Of a stretch of DNA of 64,000 nt, positions 1 through 8,440 are shown in pieces. How positions within the stretch are numbered: the first letter of the stretch is position 1; every line of letters begins with the position of its first letter. The notes below the pieces were generated by a model. That model was not told the DNA's origin, ran no database searches, and saw only the letters and a program-made list of their open reading frames with translations. The position numbers and the translations under genes are program-made. Source of the DNA: Candidatus Saccharimonadota bacterium (GTDB taxonomy: Bacteria; Patescibacteriota; Saccharimonadia; Saccharimonadales; Saccharimonadaceae); the NCBI GenBank assembly GCA_027450165.1, contig DAIDKE010000001.1:134373-198372 (forward strand). Direction: 5' to 3'.

Positions 1-400
1 CCGGTAAATCGATTTTGTTAAGCACCGGAATAATCGTCAGATCGGCCTGCATCGCCAAATAAACGTTGGCTAAGGTCTGGGCCTGAACGCCCTGTGAAGC
101 ATCAACCACTAAAATCGCTCCTTCACAAGCGGCCAGCGAACGCGAAACTTCATACGAGAAGTCTACGTGCCCCGGGGTGTCGATTAGGTTGAGGTCGTAA
201 TCCCCATATTTCATTCGCACTGGTGCAAGTTTGATCGTAATCCCCTTTTCGCGCTCCAAATCCATCGAATCCAGCAGCTGCGATTTCATCTCGCGCTTCT
301 CAACCGTGCCAGTCAACTCTAACATTCGGTCAGCCAACGTCGACTTACCGTGATCAATATGAGCAATAATACAAAAATTTCGAATCTGTTGCTGGTCCAT
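1..400 (-). CDS. lepA: Elongation factor 4 (LepA), N-terminal part, cut by window edge
   Basis: GTPase that back-translocates or remodels stalled ribosomes. Read on the minus strand from ATG at 400, the product begins [20 protein letters not shown], with the G1 motif AHIDHGKST, switch region [15 protein letters not shown] (G3) and the start of NKID (G4). This is the diagnostic order for LepA/EF-4. Only about 133 N-terminal residues are inside the window; domains II-V lie off the left end. The start codon directly abuts the murJ stop (401-403), so translation is probably coupled and the gene is probably the last of an ftsH-murJ-lepA run. Family assignment is firm. Confidence 0.93.
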   Translation of the reverse strand, partial: MDQQQIRNFCIIAHIDHGKSTLADRMLELTGTVEKREMKSQLLDSMDLEREKGITIKLAPVRMKYGDYDLNLIDTPGHVDFSYEVSRSLAACEGAILVVDASQGVQAQTLANVYLAMQADLTIIPVLNKIDLP

Positions 401-2032
401 TTACAAACTTCCCGGACGTTTGATGAAGAGAATTTTACCTATACGCGCCAAGACTGGCTTCACTTCTTCAAGTCTTAACAGATAGCTTAGCATACAATAA
501 AACGCAACGCTCAGAAAAGCAATTAGCACGAACTTCGGAAAGCTCGAGAAAAAGCTCTGGTCGGCTGCCCGAAACGGCATCAAAACAACTAATAGATAAG
601 TTGCGATTGACGTAAAACCGGCGGCGCTCAGCATGCGGCCAATGGCGTTCATAAACGGCGCGTCAAAGAAGCCTTTAATGCGGTGCGACATAATGTAAAA
701 CAAGATGCCCGCCTCGACAATTGAAACAATCGAGGCCGCCCAAGCCAAGCCATAAACGCCCCAGTCAAGGCCCATCGTAAACCAAATGGCCAGCGAAATG
801 TTCAAACCAATTGTGAAAAATGAAATATAAAGCGGTGTTTTGGTGTCCTGCTGCGCATAAAAACTCTTGGCCGATATGTAATAGATCGAACGGAACAAAA
901 TCGAAATCGCCAGCACTGCCACAATTCCCGCAACCTGGGCATCACCGCCATTAAACATAAAGCTCACCAGATAGCCGCGGGCGAAATAAGCCACAATTGT
1001 CACCGGCAACGCCAGCCAAATAATGACTCGCAAAATATTTTGCAGCTCTTTTTTAAACAAGTCCGGCCGATTCTGCCCTAGCCGTTCGGTCATCTTTGGA
1101 AAGGCCGCCGTGCTAATTGCCACGCCAATAAGATTGATTGGCACGTACGACAATGTTTGCGCCTGCTGATAAGCACGGACGCTACTTGAAATCATGCGCG
1201 ACGCCAAGTTGGTTTCGACAATTCCGTTAATGTAATCGATACTCTGGTCGAGCGAACGGGCCGGCAACAGTCGCAACACCTGGCGAAAGCCTTTGTTATG
1301 CCAATAAATCTTAAATCGATAGTCAAAGCCCATCCCGAACAAACCAAAACTACTGACGACTAATTGCAAGATTGCACCCAGCACCACACCAAGAGCCACG
1401 CCCATAATTCCGCCTTCGAAAACCTGCCAGCCAAAGATATTAATCCCGCCCGTAAAGAACATTGCGCCGATAATAATACCGATGTTATACAGCGATGGCG
1501 CCAGGGCAAAAAATGCAAATCGTCCCACCGCCTGCTGCATACTAGCGACGACTGTGGCCACCGCAAATAGCATCGGGTTGACCGCAATCACGCGCATCAT
1601 ACTAACGGCCAGCGCTCGGCTTGACTCATCTAGACCCGGACCAACAACATAACGCACCAACGGCTCGGCTAAAATAATAATCAAAATCGAGGCAATGAAC
1701 GTCACGATTGCCAGCAGGTTCATCATGCTGGTTGATAATTCCCAAGCCGAACGTTTATTGCCAGCCGCCAACCTTTGGTTAAAAACTGGAATAAAAGTGA
1801 CGCTTAAGGCACCAGATACCAAAATAAAGAACATGAAGTCCGGAATCGTAAACGCCACCGTATAAGCGTCGATTCCGGTTGGATATGTATAAAAATACAT
1901 ACTATTTAGCAGACGGTCACGAAACAAACCGAGCAAACTCGACATCAATGTCGAACCAGCCAGCAAAGCTGCCGCTATCTGCAGCGGCAGTTTACGATTG
2001 GCACGTGCGACCGTATTACTAAGGCGTCCCAT
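401..2032 (-). CDS. murJ: Lipid II flippase MurJ (MviN family)
   Basis: Moves lipid-linked peptidoglycan precursor across the cytoplasmic membrane. The 543-residue product is hydrophobic throughout with about 14 membrane helices, the usual MurJ size. It has the early Arg-containing FRD segment after the first helix (GLFRDRLLNS), matching the family's conserved N-terminus, and an AFTIPDFMFFILVSGA stretch in the second helix. It lies 15 nt downstream of ftsH and touches lepA. Its presence supports a cell that builds its own peptidoglycan, as do murC and the division protein elsewhere in the window. Confidence 0.9.
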   Translation of the reverse strand: MGRLSNTVARANRKLPLQIAAALLAGSTLMSSLLGLFRDRLLNSMYFYTYPTGIDAYTVAFTIPDFMFFILVSGALSVTFIPVFNQRLAAGNKRSAWELSTSMMNLLAIVTFIASILIIILAEPLVRYVVGPGLDESSRALAVSMMRVIAVNPMLFAVATVVASMQQAVGRFAFFALAPSLYNIGIIIGAMFFTGGINIFGWQVFEGGIMGVALGVVLGAILQLVVSSFGLFGMGFDYRFKIYWHNKGFRQVLRLLPARSLDQSIDYINGIVETNLASRMISSSVRAYQQAQTLSYVPINLIGVAISTAAFPKMTERLGQNRPDLFKKELQNILRVIIWLALPVTIVAYFARGYLVSFMFNGGDAQVAGIVAVLAISILFRSIYYISAKSFYAQQDTKTPLYISFFTIGLNISLAIWFTMGLDWGVYGLAWAASIVSIVEAGILFYIMSHRIKGFFDAPFMNAIGRMLSAAGFTSIATYLLVVLMPFRAADQSFFSSFPKFVLIAFLSVAFYCMLSYLLRLEEVKPVLARIGKILFIKRPGSL

Positions 2033-2047
2033 TACAGTGGTGCCATG

Positions 2048-3913
2048 CTACTCGTGGAGCTTGGCCTCCTTTGGTAGTTTGGCATCTTTTAGAACTTCAC
2101 GGACTTTATCTTCTTCCAAGGTTTCGGCTTCAAGCAGGTCTTTAGCTAACTTATCTAGACTCGTGCGGTTATGGCGCAGCACAACTTCGGCCCGTTCGGC
2201 GGCTTCGTTGATCAGACCGGCAACTTCACGGTCAATTTCTTCAGCCGTTTTATCACTGTACGGACGTTCGTGAGTCATGCGATCAAACATCATATTACCG
2301 TTATCCTCGTGGAACACTTGGTTGCGGAGCTTCGAGCCCATACCCTGTTCAATCACCATATCGCGGGCGATTTCGGTCGCCTTGCGCAGATCTGAACCGG
2401 CGCCAGTCGTCACACCATCTTCACCATAAATTAACTTCTCGGCAATTCGGCCACCCAAAGCGCGCGCCAAAACATCTTTAAATTCATACACACTGGTATA
2501 AACTTCGTCTTCAGGCGGCAGGAACCAAGTCACACCACCAGTACCACCGCGCGGAATAATCGTGACCTTGTGAACTGGGTCGCTATCTGGCAAAACATGA
2601 CCAACCAAAGCGTGACCAGCCTCGTGATAAGCAGTCATCTCTTTGTCTTTTTGACTCATGACCGAGCTCTTACGCTCTGGGCCAATCGCCACCTTTTCAA
2701 AGGCTTCGGTGACGTCGTCATTATTAATCACCCGTGAATCACGCCGCGCCGCAATGATTGCCGCTTCGTTGGCAATGTTCGCAAGATCGGCACCCGATGA
2801 ACCAGCGGTCTTGGCTGCTAGGGCATCAAGGTTAACCGAATCGTCGGTTGGCTTGTTTTTAAAGTGGACGCTAAGGATGGCTTCCCTATCTTTGCGCTCT
2901 GGCAAAGTAATGTTCGTACGGCGGTCAAAGCGACCCGGGCGAAGTAGGGCAGGGTCGAGCACATCGGCCCGGTTGGTTGCGGCCAGTACAATCACATTGG
3001 TACCGGTTTCAAAACCGTCCATTTCAACCAAAATCTGGTTAAGGGTCTGTTCCCGCTCGTCGTGTCCGCCGCCCATACCGCTACCGCGACGGCGACCAAC
3101 AGCATCAATCTCATCAATAAAGATAATCGAAGGCGCGTTCTTTTTGGCCTTGGCAAACAAGTCGCGCACGCGGCTGGCGCCAACACCAACGAACATCTCA
3201 ACAAATTCCGAACCACTAATACTAAAGAACGGCACATTCGCCTCGCCGGCTACGGCTCGCGCCAACATCGTCTTACCGGTACCAGGGTTACCAACCAGCA
3301 GCACACCCTTTGGAATCTTGGCGCCTAGCTGCTCGTATTTCTTCGGATGCTTCAAGAAGTCAACAACCTCTTCAAGGTCTTGTTTGGCCGAATCATTACC
3401 GGCGATGTCGCTAAACATCACCTTTTGCTTGTCTTCGCCGTACAATTTAGCCTTTGCCTTACCAAAGCCCAACGCCTGGTTGTTTTGGCCCTGCGCCTGA
3501 CGCATCATCATAAAGAAGAACGCGCCAATCAAAACTACCGGAACAACAATAATCGCCAAATTCCACAAAATAGTACTGGTATCAGACGGCGGCGTAATCA
3601 CCAAGTTCACGTTGGCATCCGACTTTAGGCCTTGTTGCTGCAAACTGGCGCTTGGGTCTTTAACCGAGCGCTCGGTTGGATGGTCACTGCCCTTTGGCGT
3701 AATCTTTAAGTCGTTGCCTTGGAGCTCGATTTTGCTAATTTCGCCAGCGTTGGCCTGCTGAATAACCTGGGTAATTGGAACTTGCTTCAGGTCGTTGCGT
3801 GGCGAGGTCAGTGCCACCGCAAAGAATATAACTATAAAGAAAACGACCCAAAATAATATTAAGCGCCAGGTGTTGCTTGGTCGTTTCATTGGAACAGGGG
3901 TTTTTATTGCCAT
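2048..3913 (-). CDS. ftsH: ATP-dependent zinc metalloprotease FtsH
   Basis: Membrane-anchored AAA+ protease that degrades damaged membrane proteins and regulators. Two N-terminal helices (about residues 15-36 and 117-137) flank an extracytoplasmic domain. Walker A GNPGTGKT is at 208-215, Walker B IIFIDEID near 264-270, the SRH arginines are in [10 protein letters not shown], and the zinc motif HEAGH is at 430-434. Length (621 residues) and order are canonical. A second in-frame ATG (residue 9) could be the start. The Shine-Dalgarno (AAAGGA) is about 15 nt from the first ATG, a little far. It follows tilS by 44 nt, the classic tilS-ftsH neighbourhood. Confidence 0.96.
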   Translation of the reverse strand: MAIKTPVPMKRPSNTWRLILFWVVFFIVIFFAVALTSPRNDLKQVPITQVIQQANAGEISKIELQGNDLKITPKGSDHPTERSVKDPSASLQQQGLKSDANVNLVITPPSDTSTILWNLAIIVVPVVLIGAFFFMMMRQAQGQNNQALGFGKAKAKLYGEDKQKVMFSDIAGNDSAKQDLEEVVDFLKHPKKYEQLGAKIPKGVLLVGNPGTGKTMLARAVAGEANVPFFSISGSEFVEMFVGVGASRVRDLFAKAKKNAPSIIFIDEIDAVGRRRGSGMGGGHDEREQTLNQILVEMDGFETGTNVIVLAATNRADVLDPALLRPGRFDRRTNITLPERKDREAILSVHFKNKPTDDSVNLDALAAKTAGSSGADLANIANEAAIIAARRDSRVINNDDVTEAFEKVAIGPERKSSVMSQKDKEMTAYHEAGHALVGHVLPDSDPVHKVTIIPRGGTGGVTWFLPPEDEVYTSVYEFKDVLARALGGRIAEKLIYGEDGVTTGAGSDLRKATEIARDMVIEQGMGSKLRNQVFHEDNGNMMFDRMTHERPYSDKTAEEIDREVAGLINEAAERAEVVLRHNRTSLDKLAKDLLEAETLEEDKVREVLKDAKLPKEAKLHE

Positions 3914-3957
3914 AGAAAAGTATTTGTCCTTTCAGCCATAACGGCAGATCTCTTAGT

Positions 3958-4803
3958 TTATTTTAACAGTTTGACCGCGAATTGACGAGATGTGAAACTA
4001 AGTTCAGCCCCAGCACCCGCCTGGTACACACTGCCCGGTTTGGCGGTTTTAATCGCAATCAGAGCTCGTTCAAGCTGCGGACGCGTCAAACGACCACTGG
4101 TAGCAGATCGCAAACACTCGAGCGCCACAAAACTAGGTATGTGAATGAAGAAGTAGCGATCATAGCTTGGACCGGCGCCAATCAACTCGCGAACCTCTGT
4201 TTCGATGCGCTCCTTTAGGGCAATTTGTTTGGCGCGCAGCTCACCGATTTCACTGCGGATGGGTCGCGGCAATTTTGATATTTTACGACGCATACGATTT
4301 CGAAGATACGCGTCAGACGCGTTGGTACTATCTTGGTGCCATTCCAATTCATGTTGTAAAGCATACAACAATAATTGCTGCTTGCTATAACCAGTTAGCG
4401 GCCTAAGTACATCGGAATGCATGGCCGCCAAACCGCGCCAGCCAGTACCGCGTGTCAGATTAATCGCCACCGTTTCGACCACATCGTCACCGTGATGTGC
4501 CGTCACCAACCAGCCCTGATGCCGCCTGGCTACATCGCGCAAAAACTCATAGCGACGACTGCGAGCCAAATCCTCGCTAGCATGGGCGCCCAGCTCTTCA
4601 CGCCGAGTTTCAAACTCGGCGCCATAACGCCTGGCTAGCGCCTCGACAAATCGCGCGTCATCGGCCGAATCGTCACGAATACCGTGGTCAAAATGCGCCA
4701 CCACCAATTTGGCATTCGACAGCCGACTCATCATATCCAACAAAACGACCGAATCGACGCCGCCGCTCACCGCCAGCACATATGTTCTAGGTTCGTTAAA
4801 CAT
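3958..4803 (-). CDS. tilS: tRNA(Ile)-lysidine synthetase, short form
   Basis: Modifies C34 of tRNA-Ile2(CAU) to lysidine so it reads AUA. The PP-loop SGGVDS is at residues 13-18, followed by the HFDHGIRDDS and TAHHGDDVVET segments typical of TilS. At 281 residues it keeps the catalytic core and part of the linker but lacks most of the C-terminal tRNA-binding domains of the roughly 430-residue enzymes. A -10 hexamer TATACT (4812-4817) ends 8 nt before the ATG, suggesting a nearly leaderless mRNA. Substrate candidates are the CAT-anticodon tRNAs at 7151 and 20130. Confidence 0.88.
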   Translation of the reverse strand: MFNEPRTYVLAVSGGVDSVVLLDMMSRLSNAKLVVAHFDHGIRDDSADDARFVEALARRYGAEFETRREELGAHASEDLARSRRYEFLRDVARRHQGWLVTAHHGDDVVETVAINLTRGTGWRGLAAMHSDVLRPLTGYSKQQLLLYALQHELEWHQDSTNASDAYLRNRMRRKISKLPRPIRSEIGELRAKQIALKERIETEVRELIGAGPSYDRYFFIHIPSFVALECLRSATSGRLTRPQLERALIAIKTAKPGSVYQAGAGAELSFTSRQFAVKLLK

Positions 4804-4811
4804 CTCTAACT

Positions 4812-4817
4812 AGTATA
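4812..4817 (-). promoter_or_regulatory. -10 hexamer abutting tilS start
   Basis: TATACT on the minus strand ends 8 nt before the tilS ATG, leaving at most one or two untranslated nucleotides if transcription starts at the usual distance. No Shine-Dalgarno is visible. Confidence 0.45.
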
Positions 4818-4818
4818 C

Positions 4819-6051
4819 CTACAGATACCGCGTGCTGCCAAACGGAATTTTCTGTTTGACGTAAAAACCGGTGCCTAAAGTATCGGCTGAATGAACCGTT
4901 CGCTCGCCGAAACGCTTGTTAATATCGTCGACCGCCCGCGTGACCGATTCTTCGCGCGCCAATTGATCGTAAAACAAACTGATTTGCTGGTTTTCGTTCG
5001 GCTCTAGTTCGTAACAATGCACACCAATCTCGCGAATATTGCCCGGTGCTTTTTCAAACAGTGCTCGCGCCAGTGTAAAAATCGTCTGATCGCTACTAAA
5101 CGGCACCGTCGCCAGATGCGAACTATGCCAATATTCGTGGTCGTGGGTCTTGGCGTAAACATACACCCCGCGCGCTAGTTTATTTTGACCGCGCAGCCGC
5201 GAACCAACCGACTCGCACAGATGATGCAGTCGCTGCACTATCTGCTCGTAACTTAAATCAAAACCCTCTAGCACATACTGCCGGCCAACGCGCTTAACGT
5301 CAAAATCGCGGTCATCAACCTCGAAGCCGCGCAGCCGTTTGTACCACCACTCGCCAACAACGCTCTTAAAAACCATCTGTTTCAAAGTTACAACATCGGC
5401 ATCTAAAAACTGTAGGGGAGTCATAATCCCAACCGTATTTAGGCGCGCGGCATTCCGCCCTGCTATGCCAGTCAAATCGGTCAACTTTAACTCACCCAGC
5501 GTCGCCCGCAGATTCTCACCCGTTATGATATCTAGCCCGTCTGGCTTATGCAGCCCGGCCGCCTGCTTGGCCAAAAACCGATTAGTACTAATGCCAACAT
5601 TGCAGCGCATGGCCACACCGATTTCATCTTTCAGCCGCTGCTTGATCTCCATACCAATGTCCTCGAGCGCGCGCCCACGAATACCAGGCGTCGTATCGTG
5701 AAAATCAATCACCCCTTCGTCGATGCTTTTCATCGTCACGTGCGCCGAATAGTCGCGCATGATCCTTAGTAGCTGGTGGTAAACGTAGCGATATTTCGGC
5801 GGGTCACTTTCGAGCGCTATAATGTCCGGCACCAAAATCAAAGCATCGCGTAGCTTCATGCCAACCTTAACGCCGTGCGCCTTGGCCTCGTAGCTAGCCG
5901 TAATAATTGCCGTATTCGCCGTCCGCCGGTTAACAATCGCCACCGGCCGGCCGCGCAACATCGGTCGCGCCTGTTGTTCGACCGTCGCAAAACAGCTGTT
6001 CAAATCAATGTGCATTAACAGGGGTCGCTCGGTGTTAAAATCAGGCTGCAT
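4819..6051 (-). CDS. Y-family (translesion) DNA polymerase, DinB/UmuC type
   Basis: Error-prone polymerase for lesion bypass. The palm begins with LLMHIDLNSCFATVEQ (catalytic Asp about residue 15), then the RPVAIV segment, and SIDEGVIDF near 108-116 carries the second Asp-Glu pair. The fingers (ITASYEAKAHGVKVGM), thumb helix-hairpin-helix (LTGIAGRNAARLNTVG) and little-finger regions follow. Its 410 residues fit Pol IV or UmuC-like enzymes; exact subfamily is unclear. SIDEG replaces the usual SIDEA. The start overlaps the preceding small gene by 11 nt, so the two are probably translated together. Confidence 0.87.
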   Translation of the reverse strand: MQPDFNTERPLLMHIDLNSCFATVEQQARPMLRGRPVAIVNRRTANTAIITASYEAKAHGVKVGMKLRDALILVPDIIALESDPPKYRYVYHQLLRIMRDYSAHVTMKSIDEGVIDFHDTTPGIRGRALEDIGMEIKQRLKDEIGVAMRCNVGISTNRFLAKQAAGLHKPDGLDIITGENLRATLGELKLTDLTGIAGRNAARLNTVGIMTPLQFLDADVVTLKQMVFKSVVGEWWYKRLRGFEVDDRDFDVKRVGRQYVLEGFDLSYEQIVQRLHHLCESVGSRLRGQNKLARGVYVYAKTHDHEYWHSSHLATVPFSSDQTIFTLARALFEKAPGNIREIGVHCYELEPNENQQISLFYDQLAREESVTRAVDDINKRFGERTVHSADTLGTGFYVKQKIPFGSTRYL

Positions 6052-6307
6052 GGTCGGCCTCCAGCGTCAAACGCCAGGTGAGTCGTTCGCTATCAAATTC
6101 CAGCCGGTAGTCAGCCCCGCCATCGGTGACGTCAAAAATATGCGTCGTTTTAATACCATCGGCGCGTGGGTGACGCAGGCCCAGTTCCGTCACCTCAACT
6201 TCCCTGCCGTTCCCCCGCCGAAACCGCACCGGCAAGCACGGCTGGTAGCCATGCTTAAAAATCGCCACCACCTCAATCGATTCATTCAAAAAAGTTTCAT
6301 CATTCAT
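6041..6307 (-). CDS. Small protein translationally coupled to the Y-family polymerase
   Basis: 88 residues with no recognised domain and a beta-rich pattern (VEVTELGLRHPRADG, THIFDVTDGGADYRLEF). Its TGA stop lies 8 nt inside the polymerase gene, an 11-nt overlap that argues for a real coupled gene. By position it could be an accessory or regulator of the polymerase; that role is inference only. A divergent gene starts at 6534, and the 226 nt between them holds promoters but no other ORF I would support. Confidence 0.6.
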   Translation of the reverse strand: MNDETFLNESIEVVAIFKHGYQPCLPVRFRRGNGREVEVTELGLRHPRADGIKTTHIFDVTDGGADYRLEFDSERLTWRLTLEADHAA

Positions 6308-6490
6308 ATTAAAAAGTCCTCGTTAAAATTTCGAGAAACGCTTTTTAGATTGTTCGCCCGTTTTCAATCACCCGTTTCTAGCGATGAACCCGAAGACGAT
6401 ATGAATGACCTCTGATGAGGGGCGCCTAGCTTCGTTAAACTTGGCCGGTGTGCATCATCTGGTAATAGTTTTATTATAGCACCGCATACC

Positions 6491-6499
6491 TGCTACAAT
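6491..6499 (+). promoter_or_regulatory. Extended -10 promoter for the HAD phosphatase gene
   Basis: TGcTACAAT (TG-N-hexamer) is followed by a 34-nt leader with a G-rich Shine-Dalgarno (CAGGGGGTG) before the ATG at 6534. This contrasts with the leaderless genes elsewhere in the window. Confidence 0.5.
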
Positions 6500-6533
6500 A
6501 ATAGGAAATTAGGCGGTGGGCAGGGGGTGAAAA

Positions 6534-7133
6534 ATGGCTGAACTACCAATTGTGTATGTCGACATGGACGGCGTTATGGCCGAATTCGACAAAGGCCTCG
6601 AAACCAAATTACTCCAAGCCGACCCCACCATCGACCTAAGCGACAAATCGTCTGACTTTTATTTACACAAACGCCTAAAAACACCCGAAGCTGTTCGCAT
6701 GGCGCAAGCTATCGCCAACAGCCGGGGATTTTTCTTAGACCTAGAGCCGGCCGACGGCCTGCAAGAAGGCTGGCAACGAATGATCGACGCCGGTTTTCAC
6801 CCAGTAGTTTTATCAAAACCGCTCAGCAGCAACCAGTGGTGCGCGGCTGAAAAACTTGAATGGCTAGACGGCATTATGGGACCAAAAGTCGCCGACGAAG
6901 CAATCCTAGCCGACAGCAAAGCCGATTTTGACGGCGTAGCTTTGGTCGACGACCGCCCAGAAACGCCAAATTTTGACCGCGCTACCTGGCAACAAGTGAT
7001 GTTCAGCCGCCACTACAACCTAAACGTAGTGACCGACTTTCGTATTGATAATTGGCGCGACCCAAACCTGGAGTCGGTCCTCGCCCGCTGCGCGGTGCGT
7101 TACGCTAGTCTTTTCCCCGAGCCTCTGATATAA
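6534..7133 (+). CDS. HAD-family 5'(3')-deoxyribonucleotidase-like phosphatase
   Basis: Begins with the HAD motif I YVDMDGVMAEF, with the nucleophile and acid/base aspartates at about residues 10 and 12. ALVDDRPETPNFD near the end supplies motif IV acidic residues, and VVLSKPLSS fits motif II. Length (199 residues) and the DMDGV start resemble the NT5C pyrimidine 5'-nucleotidase family, which dephosphorylates (deoxy)nucleoside monophosphates. Substrate is not provable from sequence. It is a single gene followed closely by a tRNA gene. Confidence 0.75.
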   Translation: MAELPIVYVDMDGVMAEFDKGLETKLLQADPTIDLSDKSSDFYLHKRLKTPEAVRMAQAIANSRGFFLDLEPADGLQEGWQRMIDAGFHPVVLSKPLSSNQWCAAEKLEWLDGIMGPKVADEAILADSKADFDGVALVDDRPETPNFDRATWQQVMFSRHYNLNVVTDFRIDNWRDPNLESVLARCAVRYASLFPEPLI

Positions 7134-7150
7134 TTGCTCGAGTAAATTAT

Positions 7151-7227
7151 GGCACTGTAGCTCAGTTGGTTAGAGCGTAGGACTCATAAGCCTAAGGTCA
7201 CTGGTTCGATCCCAGTCAGTGCTACCA
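7151..7227 (+). tRNA. tRNA with CAT anticodon (elongator Met or Ile2)
   Basis: 77 nt, CCA encoded. Acceptor GGCACTG pairs with CAGTGCT (G-U closing pair), D arm GCTC/GAGC, anticodon loop CTCATAA, T arm ACTGG/CCAGT. There is an A-G mismatch next to the anticodon loop. CAT can be elongator Met or, after lysidine modification by TilS, Ile reading AUA; the sequence alone does not settle which. Confidence 0.93.
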
Positions 7228-7240
7228 AAGAGATTATTTT

Positions 7241-7264
7241 TCGACGGAGTTTCCGTCGATTTTT
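7241..7264 (+). terminator. Intrinsic terminator after tRNA
   Basis: Perfect 7-bp stem TCGACGG/CCGTCGA with a 5-nt loop followed by five T residues, 13 nt after the tRNA CCA end. Confidence 0.85.
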
Positions 7265-7411
7265 CATTTACGGCTATAGGAAGGCTGGATTTACAGATAA
7301 AGGTGGTCATATAGGGTTAACTGATAATAGCTCGTCTTAAGAATGTACCCGCACGAAACCACCATACTGCCTATGCTTGACTAGTGATTATGCGAATGTA
7401 ATGTTGGGTAT

Positions 7412-7879
7412 ATGAAGGAAAATAGCTCAGACCAAACTCGCCTCCTAATAGCCACTTTTATAGTTGCCACTATGCTCACCGCAACAAATCTAAATCTTCC
7501 AAGTTCTTTTGCTAATAATCCCGTAGCAATCACCCTACTCGGAGCGCCCACACTAGGTCTAATGTTATCGTCGCTTGGCGCATTTGTTTATGCTTTGAGT
7601 GTTGGATATGGCTTAACGTACGGCAATCGTCAAACTACAATACGGAAAAAAATTAAGAAATGGTCATATAATTTTTCCGTGAAGGCATTTCTACCCACTG
7701 TTCTTACCGCATCTATAGTTTACCTATACGCTTGGGCTGGTCTACATACTTCATTAGCCCTTAAGTCATTTCTTAATATCGTTTTATACATAATTGTAAT
7801 TGGTACATTCCTATACCTAGAACGCAACCAGATAAGGGGAATCTATTCTTATTGGAAAAATGACAAGGCGCATAAATAG
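7412..7879 (+). CDS. Hypothetical membrane protein, four helices
   Basis: 155 residues, not recognised. Hydrophobic segments near residues 10-28, 36-66, 92-112 and 118-135 suggest a four-helix membrane protein with a short basic C-terminus. It is AT-richer than its neighbours and sits alone between the tRNA terminator and a convergent NTPase gene, which could indicate acquired DNA. The start ATG is preceded by GGGTAT and no clear Shine-Dalgarno. The 184 nt upstream holds the terminator and otherwise nothing I can name. Confidence 0.55.
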   Translation: MKENSSDQTRLLIATFIVATMLTATNLNLPSSFANNPVAITLLGAPTLGLMLSSLGAFVYALSVGYGLTYGNRQTTIRKKIKKWSYNFSVKAFLPTVLTASIVYLYAWAGLHTSLALKSFLNIVLYIIVIGTFLYLERNQIRGIYSYWKNDKAHK

Positions 7880-7889
7880 ATCGCTAGTC

Positions 7890-8402
7890 TCAATTATCTT
7901 TAAGATATCGTTGCGTTACTTCTCCAACCGCCGCCATCACAAAAACCCGCCTATTTGCAATATCTTCGCCAACCTTGCGCAGGTCATCGTCCATGTCGTC
8001 GCTTAAGAAACCTTCCGCAACCTCATGGCTCAAATATTCACCGGCGGCGATTAGGTCTTGGTGAAACTTTGGCATCAAAGCCCGCTGCGATTCGCCGGTC
8101 CACACTTTGCCGCTTTCATCCACAATCGACGCACAGCAAAATATTTCATACTCGCCGTTTGCGTCCGGATGATAACCAACCTCTATGCCAATCGCAAAAT
8201 CAGCCTTTAGCCCAGCTTTCAGAGCATTTCTAGCTCGGTTAATCGAACCTTGCTTGGTTTCGGTTTCGGTAATGGGCTGCTCCGAAACACCGCTTGGCAC
8301 ATCGACCGAAACAATCTCGGCATCTAATTTAAGTTCGCTCAAAACATCGCGTAAATGAGCCAGTTTTTGCTCGGATGTCGTGGCGGCTAAGATCTTTATC
8401 AT
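7890..8402 (-). CDS. Non-canonical purine NTP phosphatase, YjjX/DUF84 family
   Basis: 170 residues. The N-terminal ILAATTSEQKLAHLRDVLSE, SVDVPSGVSEQPITETET, INRARNAL and FAIGIEVGYH match the inosine/xanthosine triphosphatase (YjjX) fold, which cleans deaminated purine nucleotides from the pool. Catalytic acidic residues are expected in the ETET and IGIEVG segments. The gene is monocistronic and convergent with the membrane-protein gene at 7412. A -10 TATAAT (8411-8416) ends 8 nt before the ATG with no Shine-Dalgarno, so the mRNA is probably leaderless. Confidence 0.8.
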   Translation of the reverse strand: MIKILAATTSEQKLAHLRDVLSELKLDAEIVSVDVPSGVSEQPITETETKQGSINRARNALKAGLKADFAIGIEVGYHPDANGEYEIFCCASIVDESGKVWTGESQRALMPKFHQDLIAAGEYLSHEVAEGFLSDDMDDDLRKVGEDIANRRVFVMAAVGEVTQRYLKDN

Positions 8403-8440
8403 TTGCCAATATTATAGCTCACAATAGTCGGCCGCTCTTC

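Noticed and set aside
2658-3500. Long plus-strand frame opposite ftsH
   Set aside because: Exact complement of a strongly conserved AAA+ protease; Ser/Arg-rich composition and no ribosome site mark it as a shadow.
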